Source: Lingula anatina (taxonomy: Eukaryota; Brachiopoda; Lingulata; Lingulida; Lingulidae). From it: 64,000 bases of DNA. The stretch is from positions 163,855 through 227,854 of the forward strand of contig NW_019773626.1 in assembly GCF_001039355.2 (NCBI RefSeq). The letters run 5' to 3'. The notes under the pieces were generated by a model that worked only from the letters and a program-made list of their open reading frames with translations, did no database searches and was not told where the DNA came from. This document shows positions 28,533 to 39,720 of this stretch, in pieces; positions within the stretch are counted from its first letter, which is position 1, and every line of letters begins with the position of its first letter. Position numbers and translations under genes: made by a program.

Positions 28533-30198
28533 CAGTGTATGAAATTCAAGGAAATTACTAGCCAGACCGCCGGGCAGGTAACTCTGAAAAGTTACCAGCC
28601 CGGCCATGTAGTTACCTGCCCTAGTTATGATAACCCCGACAGTTAAGAGAGGTATGCTGAGGGGGTCTAGAATGCACTCTTGGGAGAGTAATTTGGAAAT
28701 GAAAGGGCAATATCATGCCTTATGCATGGAAATTTAGAAATTGGTTGGAATTTCTACTGAATGATACCTTGTCAGTGTTGGATTTAGAGGGGGGTCAGGG
28801 GGGTCCTGACGCCTCCCTTTTAATTTCTGCAAAAAAATAAGACTTTCACTAGTTGAATCATAGTTCTAAACCATACCAAATGGCACCATTCACCATCTAA
28901 AATACCAAAAATTTTCAGGGCCCTTTAGCGGGCGGGGGAGGGCGGGGGTAGTCAATTCAGTTTATGTTCACCTTGCAGGCTGTCTCATTTCTTCTTCAAT
29001 AATTTATTTATAACTATTATTCCAATTTCGTGATATCATTTGATCATAATTTTTGCTTTTCTGTATAGCAACAAGTATGACCAAATATATATATTGTTGT
29101 CAAATAAATTGATCTCTGTGCTGACAATAAAGAAGAAAGAATTCAGCATGAGGGCCCCTTTGAATATCGCTTTTAAGCTTTAAAAAGCGGTCGGGAACGG
29201 TCCTGCACGCTAATCGCCCATAGACAGTCCTACAGGGCCCCGTATCTCGAAAGCATTGCTTATTGAGAATAGCTATATATATATATCACATAGAGGCTAC
29301 AATATATTATATGGGGCGAGTATGGGCGAGTTATTGGATCGAGATGCTTGCGCTCGGTCGCAATGCGTGATACTTTCGAGTTACGGTTTTACAAAAAATG
29401 TTGCCGTTCGACTAATTGCAAATTGAAGTCACCTTAATTTCCATGGGTCCCAATTTGTTCTCTTTCGTTTGGTTCTGTCGTAATCTTTGTTATTTTTATT
29501 TCTTTCCTCAATTGTTTTTCTTTTGTGAACTTCTCTATCGGACTTGATAGAATTTTTTTCATTTTTGACAGCCCAAGATGAAAGCATGTGGGAAAAGAAC
29601 TACATCTGACGCACGGCGTAAACTCGTACGTTCACTCATAATTTTGGGATTCAAATTTTTGTAAAATTCTCTTTTAATTTGCCTCCGTTGCATGCCTTTA
29701 TTACTGTTGATTATAAGCACTTCATGTACCTATAAGTCTATTTAATCAATATCATAACTTTTTATACTTTCACATTTTTATTACTCTCAACCTACAAATT
29801 GGTACTCGCGGTATCTCCTCTACACAAAACAATGACGTAACGTTATCTGCTGTGTCACTGAAGCTGGTTAAGAAAAATGTGCCTCGTTTCAAATTGTCTT
29901 TCAACTTCATATCACACAGACGGAACTTCGAAAAACGAGGCCACTGAGAGGGAGACTGTTGGTTACATTTCGATATGAGCGTTCTATTGCAAGCTATGGT
30001 TAGTTCTTTGCTTCTATGAAAGTGGGTGAAAACAGTGAGTTTATTTTGCTGAAATCGCTTGTGAACATAGACAAAATAAAAGGTGAAAATAGGCTGTAAA
30101 TTAGCCAGCCCGTCGGGCGGGTAATTTGCAAATCTTACCTGCCCGGCCTGAAAGTTACCAGCCTCGGGCTGGCGGGCAGGCGGCCATTTCATACACTG
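28533..30198. mobile_element. Non-autonomous hAT-like DNA transposon
   Basis: 1666 bp. Both ends read CAGTGTATGAAAT inward, and both are flanked by GTATAGT (28526-28532 and 30199-30205), a 7-bp target duplication that may be 8 with one shared C. Subterminal arms carry several copies of GGGCAGGTAA-like sequence in both directions (28575-28625 and 30105-30180). CAGTG ends and a 7-8 bp duplication fit hAT elements. I recognise no transposase inside. The longest open frame (minus, 30213-29770) runs into the terminal repeat and looks like chance. Confidence 0.82.
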
Positions 30199-31648
30199 GT
30201 ATAGTCCACACAACCCTATTGAATAATAGACAATGCCACCTAGAGTGAGCAGTTCATTTACACAGACACCTTAGAAGCAAGCAGTTGATTTTTATGCAGA
30301 CACCTAAGAAGCTAGAATTTTGTCATACAAAAGAGGACATAAGATTGTAAGTTTCATTTACTTTACTTTATACAACTGTCATTGTTACTATTAAATTCAT
30401 ATTGAGTTAAAATTTAGTTTTAGGTATATATATATTGTGGTTTTTACAAGTCTCAGTAAAATTTGGGTGTGGACTCGTGGATAATTTCAAAGAAGTGTGT
30501 CATTTTTCTTTATTATTTAATGTATTCACTTTATTAATATTTATTTATCTGTTTGTTTCTTTATATCTATATATATATATATATAATGTGCTCTAGGGTT
30601 TTTGTCAGTTATTTAAGCATATTTATTTTTACAGATTTGAACCATACATACGCACGTATACAGTCACACAAGTTTGTGTAGAGACAGTTAATCGTATGAG
30701 TACAAATACAGTCTCCTCTTTTTGTATCGAAGTGTCACCCGTCATAGGCCCACTATTTTTCAGAAAACGGCCCCTTTGAGGCAACGTTTCTGGTACCTTT
30801 TAACATAATTCGTTCATTCTAACCCCCCCCCCTCAAGTTTCTGCCCAAGGTCCTTAAAAGAATTTCCTATTAGTATAATACATTTACTATACTAAAGCAA
30901 TCTTTCAATTACGCTTTACGTGAAATTGTAATGGAACAGGCTGTTGAAAATATAATTGGTCTTCAGATGATGATAAATGATAGAAATTAAAATTTTTAGA
31001 CCTATTGCATCGTGGACAGCAGGATGGGCCGGATGAGAAATTAACAAATTGTTCATTTAGCAATGGTAGAACGGAAATATCCTGAAAAGGGGGAGCGGAC
31101 TGTGTGTGTGTGTGTGTCCTTGATTGTAAACCCGACGGTCGCTGTGCTATTCTTTAACCTTAACATTAAAAAATATTATCATTATTACTTTTTTGTTGTT
31201 GTTGTTAAAATCTCAATTTACAAATAATTAATTTAAACAAAACACTTTTTGTATCAAAAATAAGGTTTGATATACATGTTTCCAGCCTAAACTCCAACTT
31301 AAAATTATCATTGCAATAAAAATTTAGATGCTGGAATTAATTGGGTTACTAATCGCAAAGTTTAGTGATGTATTTTTCCTTTTTTATTTATTTTTTACAA
31401 ATAATATATCGATGTTTTAATTTGATCAGTAACCCCGTTGACGAGGAGAATGCTTTATGAAGTGTTTCTGGGTGGCCGGAACGGAGGAAAGTAATTTTAT
31501 ATTCTGAAGTGGTGGCCCGTTTAGCGAATTTTAATAGTCACATTTATTGGTTGTCAAATTTTCGATCAATATATTAATTTGGTTCCATATACAGCAGCAA
31601 TTTAAGTTTATGTCATTCACTTAAATGCTTATACGTAACTTGTGCATT

Positions 31649-31703
<55 letters not shown>

Positions 31704-31806
31704 GCAGTAGTTTTGGTATATATTATGAGCAAATAAGCAAGATATCCCATAGAAGTCTAACTTGTCACGGTAAACGAACACGCACACAACAGACGACTAA
31801 AGGAAG
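30199..31806. other. Intergenic, AT-rich, with displaced ARSB 3' flank
   Basis: No gene. 31100-31290 matches 17218-17440 (TG repeat, CCTTGATTGTAA, TTCTTTAACCTTAAC), the far 3' flank of ARSB-2. A pure TA microsatellite lies at 31652-31702. Confidence 0.55.
31652..31702. repeat. (TA)n microsatellite
   Basis: About 25 uninterrupted TA units, ending about 100 bp before the secreted-protein start. Confidence 0.95.
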
Positions 31807-32241
31807 ATGCTGCCCTCCGTCAACTTGATCGTGACCACGGCATGTGCAGGCCTCTTGCTCGTAGCTACTTTACCCGCACCCGGCACGCAAGATGGACAAG
31901 ATGGTACTGCCATAGACGACCCGACCTCGGTGGAATCGATGTGCAAGATTGGCAACCTCACGAAAGATGGTCGCCCTCTCGTTGTGCTTCAACGAGACGG
32001 TACCTTGAAGGCGTGCAGCTGCGCGGCGCCCAGTGCCCCCTGCCCTGTGACGCCCTCTATAAATGCCACCTACAATGACGTGTGCAACAGCGGGGTGACC
32101 ACGGCCTTGTACGACTTTGTGGCTCCGAGTTCGCCGGCGAATCCTTGGACGGTCTTCGTTTCTTGTCACTGTCAGTGCGACGAGGTGGCGACATGTCGAC
32201 ATGGTAACTGTATTGACTGGGTCCTGTCTCTCAGACAATGA
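31807..32241 (+). CDS. Small secreted Cys-rich protein, unknown function
   Basis: Single open frame of 144 aa, clearly more GC-rich than its flanks, which supports coding. Residues about 1-24 form a signal peptide (LIVTTACAGLLLVATLPAPG). The mature part has about ten cysteines, in the motifs SMCK, ACSC, APCP, DVCN, SCHCQC and CRHGNC. An even number fits a disulfide-bonded extracellular protein. There are two N-glycosylation sequons (NLT, NAT). I recognise no family. A splice-donor-like AG|GTAAAT at 32245 just after the stop could mean a 3' UTR intron, or that the frame continues by splicing in a different isoform. Confidence 0.68.
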   Translation: MLPSVNLIVTTACAGLLLVATLPAPGTQDGQDGTAIDDPTSVESMCKIGNLTKDGRPLVVLQRDGTLKACSCAAPSAPCPVTPSINATYNDVCNSGVTTALYDFVAPSSPANPWTVFVSCHCQCDEVATCRHGNCIDWVLSLRQ

Positions 32242-32556
32242 ATAGGTAAATACACGCATGTATACTTCAATTCATCTTACCTATGTAAAACAATATTCCT
32301 AAGTTCAGTGAGGAATAACAAAAATTAACCTTTAAATCTGCTGCAAAACATTTTTAAATAGTTACGGCAGAAAAGCATTGATAAGAGCCTTTTAGTTGTC
32401 CCGTCAGCAGTTAAATTTTCAGAATAGTTACAAATTTGAAAAAGGCGATTTACATCTTTTGAAACACCCAAAATACAAAACGACAGAAGCTGCGCTTGAA
32501 AACTTTACGCACGGCTGTTGCAGCCAATCTGATTGCAGGGAGCTTACGTGATGTTT

Positions 32557-32600
32557 AGTGAGCCAAGGAGTTATATCTGTTATAACTCCTTGAGTGAGCC
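32557..32600. repeat. 28-bp palindrome between 8-bp direct repeats
   Basis: AGTGAGCC at 32557-32564 and 32593-32600 flanks a hairpin with a 12-bp perfect stem (CAAGGAGTTATA) and a 5-nt loop. Confidence 0.75.
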
Positions 32601-33352
32601 TTATGTTGAAAAAACTTGCAATATCTGTTCTCAGCTGCCGCTACCAGAGGTTAGTGTCCAGTATTACCTGAAACTCAGGCTTGGTCCTCCATGTGATACT
32701 TAATATACACCTTCTTCTAATCGTCAGTATACTTATCCAATATGTTCTTAAAGGGTAGTGTTTTCTATTTTAGGTGAATAGCCCGTTTGGAATTCCCAGG
32801 CATCAATAAAGGCCTTAATGACATTAAGCAGAACTGTAACCGATAACGATAAAATGACATAAAACGAAACCCCTCTGCGCCAGAGCGGAAATGTGGCGGA
32901 AAGTGAGAAATCGCACCCTGCATTTAAGAGGTCCATAAAAACTCACCTCTCCGCAGTCACTTATCAGTGTGCCTCCAGGGGGCGCTAGCAGACCCCAACT
33001 AATGGTATACAAATGCTTTACATATTTTACAAAAATATTCAAACTAAATAAATAGTTTAATAAAAAGTTTCTGCATCTGATATGCCCTCTTAGAGTTGTG
33101 CTTTGTGTAGTACTCAAACTACGTTTCGAGTCCGCAAGTATTTTATGTATTTGTTTGTTTATTTATTTGGAAGGGGTTGATTCACAGTAAATCCGTGCGC
33201 ATGCCTGCCGCCGCACGTGCTGCTGTCACAGTAAACAAATAAAGTAAACAAAATAAAGCTTTCGAAAATCAGCTGAGATTTACCAGCCAGTCTTTGGCCT
33301 GCTGACAGTCAGATTTCATCAGGGTAATGGAGGCTTTGATGGGCATTAAAAC

Positions 33353-33355
<3 letters not shown>

Positions 33356-33406
<51 letters not shown>
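33356..33406. repeat. (TA)n microsatellite
   Basis: About 25 TA units. Confidence 0.95.
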
Positions 33407-33408
<2 letters not shown>

Positions 33409-34256
33409 AATGGAAGTATATACAAATACATAAAAGTTAGAAACGTGAGTTTTGAGAGGAATCTAAAACCCAGGGTGGCAAGAGAGAGATTTCCTAAACA
33501 ATTTCCGCGGGACGTATTTTCTATACCAGCAATACGGGTGGTGTGAATCCGCTGAAATATATATATATATACACCACACTACGTACGGCTGCAGATGGTA
33601 GCTGAGTAATTTCCGTTGTACTTAACATAATTTCAGCATGAATGGCTTTTCTGATTTTCAGCACCGTATGAGGTAAAATAAAATCTGTGTCATCTCCATG
33701 CATTCTTTGCACTCTAATGGGTACTGCTTTGCGTTGAATGTGTTATATAAAGGTGCGACAGAGTAGGCTTTCCCTTGTCTATTTTGTAGTTTTTGCGGTC
33801 AAATGTTTGATGCATCGATATGCATGACTCAAGTCCTTTTATTGACTGTTGAAAACAGATTGCGCATTTGTCTAGGCCTCTAGCCTATATATTGTCTTAA
33901 AAAGAAAGAGAAAAGGAAAGTAAAAGATTAATTTCATCGTGCATGTATGAGTAATACAGGGGAGCAATCCCCTGACACTGGCGAAGTCATTAACACATTT
34001 ATAAACATTTTTACTAGACATAGTCCCCTTTTCTCGTTGTCAACGCGGATTTCGAGCACGATGGGGGTGTGAAAACCCGAAAAAAAAAACAACACCGTGC
34101 GCCGATTGGCTTAGAGTTGCCTAAGATTGACAGCCAGCGATTGGTCAATGAAATAAATGAAATAGGCCACTTATATTGAACAAAGCTACTACGTACAGGG
34201 CAATCACGCCGCAGTACATGTAGATCGGTCTTGATAGGTAAGCTTCAATAACCACC

Positions 34257-37200
34257 ATGGACAGAGAGTCAACGTCTAATCACACTGGAAGTCGTATAAA
34301 TAACACGATTTTAGATGATATTAGCGACTCCAGTGATTATGTCGTCGTGTTCAAAGGAGACACTGGCAAAAGACTTGTACAGCTTATGGAGGAAAACAAC
34401 AGACAACAGCAATCCATCATAAACCTGCTCAAAGCCCTGGTGGAGAGGGGGGCGTCCGATCAGTCCGATCCCCCCAGCCCCTATTCTGGGAAGAGAAAGA
34501 GGGGCAGCTCGGAGAGTCTTAGCGTCGACAAGGAGTGCAGAGTGAGTTGTAAATTGACTTCCTTATAATTCAGTGTACTTCCATGGTCAATATTTTAGTG
34601 GCTGGTCGGGGTGGGCCCGGGCTTGGTAGCCTAGTTGGCAAGGGCAGTCGCACGGTTTGCAAGAGTCCTTGGGTTCAAATCCCTGTCGAACCGGGTGCCT
34701 CCCCCCCCCCCCNNNNNNNNNNNNNNNNNNNNNNNNNNNNNNNNNNNNNNNNNNNNNNNNNNNNNNNNNNNNNNNNNNNNNNNNNNNNNNNNNNNNNNNN
34801 NNNNNNNNNNNNNNNNNNNNNNNNNNNNNNNNNNNNNNNNNNNNNNNNNNNNNNNNNNNNNNNNNNNNNNNNNNNNNNNNNNNNNNNNNNNNNNNNNNNN
34901 NNNNNNNNNNNNNNNNNNNNNNNNNNNNNNNNNNNNNNNNNNNNNNNNNNNNNNNNNNNNNNNNNNNNNNNNNNNNNNNNNNNNNNNNNNNNNNNNNNNN
35001 NNNNNNNNNNNNNNNNNNNNNNNNNNNNNNNNNNNNNNNNNNNNNNNNNNNNNNNNNNNNNNNNNNNNNNNNNNNNNNNNNNNNNNNNNNNNNNNNNNNN
35101 NNNNNNNNNNNNNNNNNNNNNNNNNNNNNNNNNNNNNNNNNNNNNNNNNNNNNNNNNNNNNNNNNNNNNNNNNNNNNNNNNNNNNNNNNNNNNNNNNNNN
35201 NNNNNNNNNNNNNNNNNNNNTACTTTACGGTTCAGGAGATGACTCTGAAAATGCCCTTTAGAAACCAGTCAGATGCGGAAAGCTCTTTAGAAATGATAAA
35301 AGCCTGCACTCTCCATGACTTGTCTAACCGCCATCTGAAAAATGTGAGACGCACCATACTAAGCCTTTACACAGGCTTTCTATTCACGCTGAGGAAATTA
35401 TAATTGCAACGACCTTTACAAAAGAATATCCGCTCAGAGTAAAGGCGCTTATGTATCGACAGCTTTTATCAACTTTAATACTCGTTTCCGCTCCGGTACA
35501 TGCGTTAAGAATTGGCGGTTTCAGCACATGTAATACCCCTTTCAGACCTGGTAAATGGGTTGGTATTTACAGTTTTTAGCATCACTACTGGGACAGAATA
35601 GCTGCTGCAAGGCTAAAATTGTCTGCCATAGTTTAGCTATTGAAATGAGGCGGTCAGCCAGAACGTCAAGTGAAAATAGACTTCACGCATGGCGTTGTCT
35701 TACAGCAAGCGGGACATGCCATTTGTGAATGTGAAGATGCAAGTCCCTCACGGTTGTAAATATATAGAGACCATATCTTCCCATGGCCAAGTTAATATGC
35801 AATATCAAAGTTTATATTTTGATTTGTCCAGTTTTCGCTTCAGTTAATAAAGAATGGAAAATGAATCACAAACACAACGAAGCTCAAATCCTTGATGAGG
35901 TCTATGGGATATATACGACACTGAGGAACTCATACCATTTGCACATGAGTGTCCAATATAGAATTTGATTTACTTTTTTTAAAATCAAAACGCAATATTT
36001 CTTAGTACATATTTATACTGATTTTTCCAGGATTAAAAAAGGCAGGGGAATTTAATTATCAATAGTTTTTGACCTCCTTTTAGTTTAATTGTTCATATTT
36101 GATAATATCAAGAATGTTGTGAATTAAAAATTGTCACTACTCAAGCACTAATAGACACCGCAATAGAACTTACATTTGCATTGATTAAGATAACTTAGAT
36201 AAATTCACCAGAGAGATTTATCGATTTTTTGTAAATAACACACTTATATTATATATATTTGTGCATCAGCTATACATTACACTGAAGGATAATGAAACAT
36301 TTTCTTTTTGCCTCCCACCAGACGGCTTTGAGAGACACCTATCGGACAATAATTAGGCACAGCTCTGTCGGCTGGAATTTTGAGCAAAGGTATGGTGCGC
36401 TCGCAGTCTTGCTGCATAGTAAATGTATGATTTTGCTTCACAAAAGGGGGGGGGGATGTTTTTCCGAAATGTTTTTAAAACCAAATATGAAATAGAATGT
36501 GTCGAGAACAATTTCACTGTAACATGTAGGGCAAACTGTTTTGGAGGGAAGAAGGGGGCATGTTAGAAGTAACGTCCGCGCATCGTTACTTTCCCGATTC
36601 GTTACTCCCCCCAGCAAAGTTACGATATTGCCAACACTGTTACTCACTCCCCGTCTCGTTGCTTCTTAGATAGCAATTTAGGTATATACAGTTAAAGGTA
36701 CATACGAACCGAGCATCGGTGGAGCGTGGATTCCCAGTAACACATATAAACCACTTCTACTAGTTTCTTATACGACTCTAATAAATTCGACATGCGAAGG
36801 GATAAATGAATACATCACCCGATCAACCATAAAAGAGCTTTAGACTGCTCCTTTCTTTAAATTTTTGGTTGTCAATTTAACCTACTTTCGTGACCTACTT
36901 TTCTGCCCCTTTGACGTACAGCGTAGAATGCTAGCAGAAAAATCTTTTCGGACATCACTTTCGGGTAAAATTAAACAATGCCTTTTGGTAATTCTCTTAG
37001 TTATACTACTTGAAAGTATATGCTGGCATTTGGTTGGTTTTTATGACAAAAAATTGACTTTGTATGTATCTTTAAAAATTTAGTGCTTTTACCAGTTGGA
37101 GGGGGGAGGGGGGGGGGTAATACTGTTTTGGAAGGGAGAAGGGGACACCTCAGAAACAACGTCGCCGCATCGTTACCAGGCAAAATTACGATGTATCTAG

Positions 37201-38749
37201 CACCGTTACTTCCTTGCTCCTCTACCCAGCCAATTACAATACAATTACAATATTCTCAGTAAGGAGTTTGTATTAAAATTATGTTTTAAATTAAATTTTA
37301 TTTTAACGGGACTGGGAGTGTTAACGGTGCAGGGACGTAAAGAGATCCAATTTAAATCACTCAACCCTATTTTTAATCTTACTTTTTCAGCTTTACTGCT
37401 CCACCCAACCTGGCCGTCACTGAGGCCGTAGTTACAGAAATAAGGAGGAAATATTCACAAGATGGAACGCCCAAGTGGTCTGAACCCATGATAAATGGTA
37501 GGTTTCAGGCTACACGTTTCTCGTTATTAAACGTGATTGTTACACCTCTATGTTGAAGGCTGTGATATCGGTCATTCATTTACTATTATAATGAATTTAT
37601 CACTGATTTCACCTTTTATCGGAGTATGCTCATAAAAACGCATATTTTGACAAAAACACGGTTTTGAAGAAATTATGAACAACCTTTGATGTTTTTGCTA
37701 TATTGTCAAAAAATATAATTATAGTTAGTATAATAAAATCAGTAGAAAAAGATTACTGAGAAACAATATATGGTGCTATCTATAATTCAAGAAAAAGTCT
37801 CATGTTTTTATTTCAGCGGCGTGTCGTGTTTACTACCGTTCACTGAGAGACGACTTTAAGAGAAGCAATGAAGGAACAAAAGACAGACACAGGGAGCGGA
37901 TTAGGAGGAACGAAAGGCTGAAAAGGGTACGTATGGGTATCCTCTATTGCCTGGGCTCGACCAAATTAAAAAATATGGATAAAATTTTGCCCTACACAAT
38001 GGAGAAATTATTTGGTTTACACACTCATTTAGCTTAATTTTTATCAAAGCCTCAAATAATAAATAAACGATACATTATCCGGGCTTACTTGTTTTTTATA
38101 TTTTAACTATGAAGAACTTTTTTGACTTAAGTATTTTATAGTTATTTTTTTAAAATTACTAATAAGTATTTTATAAGTAATCGATTAAATATATGATCTC
38201 TGGATTTAATAAATATCCGTGACAAATTTGTTCAATAAGCCAGTTACGATCTCGTCAATAATATTTCGTAAATATTTTAGGCACATTGAGCGTAAGACCA
38301 TTATGCGCGCATTTTTTTCTTCAAATGTCCACATTCTTCCCTAACCACCAAGGTGAACAAGCTTTAATTTTTGTTTCAAGGTTTTGTATTGATTTTATGA
38401 CTAATGTCATTTGTACATCTTTGAAATTTTACAGAAATTATCCAGAAGACAAACTGCCCTCAAGGACATAGATTGGAGCGAGGAAGAGAAAAAGAAAGTG
38501 GAAGAAATACTTGTGAAAGACTTTATGTCCAGCGATGAAGAGGAGGACGGTGGCAGCTATGTTAAATCTCTGGAATGGGAATCGGAAACCTTAAGGCATT
38601 ACAAAATGGAACTGGATCATTTTTACGTTGAAAAACAAAATGCGAGAACGGTTAATGCCATGATTTTACCGGAAAGAAACGGGGGCTATTTTTCTTTGCG
38701 GAAAAAGCCAGAAAATTGTCCCTCGTGGGCAAGTCTTTCTTTCACGTAA
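34257..38749 (+). CDS. Uncharacterised multi-exon protein, interrupted by an assembly gap
   Basis: Exons with matching phases: 34257-34541, (gap) at most 35221-35343, 36322-36389, 37391-37497, 37817-37926, 38435-38749. The first exon encodes an acidic start, a short Gln-rich helix (QLMEENNRQQQSIINLLKAL) and a basic NLS-like KRKRG. The later exons give a compact basic region (VTEIRRKYSQDGTPKW, then RVYYRSLRDDFKR and RHRERIRRNERLKRKLSRRQ). An acidic MSSDEEEDGG follows, and a C-terminal part with LEWESETLRHYKMELD. A nuclear, nucleic-acid- or chromatin-associated role is a guess from composition. I recall a vague likeness to invertebrate proteins annotated as C14orf93-like, but cannot confirm it. 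An AATAAA is at 39031. At least one exon start lies in the gap. Confidence 0.72.
34613..34712 (+). repeat. tRNA-derived SINE head, cut off by the gap
   Basis: TAGCCTAGTTGGCAAGG resembles a pol III A box and GGGTTCAAATCCC a B box, at tRNA spacing. The tRNA stems do not pair well, so this is a SINE head rather than a functional tRNA. The 3' part is lost in poly(C) and the N gap. Confidence 0.65.
34713..35220. other. Assembly gap
   Basis: 508 N, preceded by a poly(C) run. It hides the start of one exon of the uncharacterised gene and the end of the SINE. Confidence 0.99.
36525..37215. repeat. Two dispersed copies of a GGGGG-rich repeat in adjacent introns
   Basis: About 36525-36660 and 37121-37215 share ACTGTTTTGGA, GGGAGAAGGGG-like, CGCATCGTTAC, TTACGAT and CACTGTTACT-like blocks in the same order. 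Both are preceded by a run of G (36447-36455 and 37100-37119). Confidence 0.65.
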
Positions 38750-39720
38750 TCAGCAAGAGAAAGTTGAAGAGGAAACTGCGTCCATTTTAGCTTCTCATGG
38801 TTGTCATATATTCTACGTCTATAAATTCTCACTTTCTGACACATTTGTAATTTTGTTTAACTATCTTTTTATGGTGAATGTGCGACATCTGCAGGTCGAG
38901 TTATAACGTACTATGAGCAAGATCGTAAAATTTATTTGTACCAACTTCAAAAAATGAAACAAAAGCCGTTTCCAAAATTTTATTGAAAATGTTCAACCAG
39001 TACTTTCTTATGTCTTTATAATTTTACATAAATAAAGTTATTTATATCTATTACTGGACTTACAATTTAGTCTAAATGACGACGTTGTGTCTACCTCTTG
39101 GATATTTCAGCCATCTACTGAGAGAACAGGTGAAACTATTCTCAGTTCTTGTTACAAGTACAACCTACAAAGACCAAGGAATTAATATAATTCCTAGCAT
39201 AGACTGCATAATATCTTTGCAATTTTACTTTTACAATTAAAATGTGTGTAAGTACACAACAGTCACAGAAAAATCCTGCAGTACACATATTAATTCACAA
39301 CAAATATAAGCAACAGATGTATGTCACTCAAAAGTCTCCCAAGCTTAACAAAAGCTTTGGCCAGTTTTATCTGATGTCTTTGTAATTTTTTAAGACATGT
39401 AAGTGCATGAAAGTAAAAGACTGCAGTATGAAATAACTACAGAAAAAAACTACAACTATATGCAGTTGGGTCATCTCTCTAAGGTAAAAGTCCATTTATA
39501 TCCACCCCATATGCCCCAAAGCCATAGTATTTTCTATGTCTACGTAAGCTTATTTTCCCCAATTCTGACCTAAAAAAATACCATAAAAATAAAAGTACCT
39601 GATGTTGATGTTTCCTCTGAAATGTACAGGAAGACATGGTGGGCAAATCCAAGACAGGAAAACTTTAAAGAATATGGCAAGGGTTTCAGAGATCTCACCA
39701 CATAAAGTTATCACTCTAAG
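38750..39720. other. Convergent 3' region between the uncharacterised gene and DTWD1
   Basis: AT-rich with no coding signal. AATAAA at 39031 serves the plus gene. Sequences around 39120-39480 are unremarkable. Confidence 0.5.

Larger units (their letters stand above)
32242..34256. other. Intergenic, repeats only
   Basis: No gene seen. It holds a short palindrome flanked by 8-bp direct repeats at 32557-32600, a TA microsatellite at 33356-33406 and a short TA run at 33558. Two inverted CCAAT boxes (ATTGG) at 34105 and 34140 lie 110-155 bp before the next start codon and may be its promoter. Confidence 0.5.

Noticed and set aside
29770-30213. 147-aa minus-strand frame inside the hAT-like element, possible transposase
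   Set aside because: It starts outside the element, reads through the terminal repeat and shows no BED finger or hAT dimerisation motif.
31870-32259. 129-aa antisense frame over the secreted protein
   Set aside because: No signal peptide and very Arg-rich, as expected for the reverse of a GC-rich coding frame.
34613-34690. tRNA gene with a TGC anticodon-like loop
   Set aside because: A and B boxes are present but the acceptor and anticodon stems do not pair and the 3' end runs into poly(C). Better explained as a SINE head.
34583-35403. Long frames spanning the first gap
   Set aside because: They are open only because N codons cannot be read as stops. Only 35221-35343 is kept as a likely exon.
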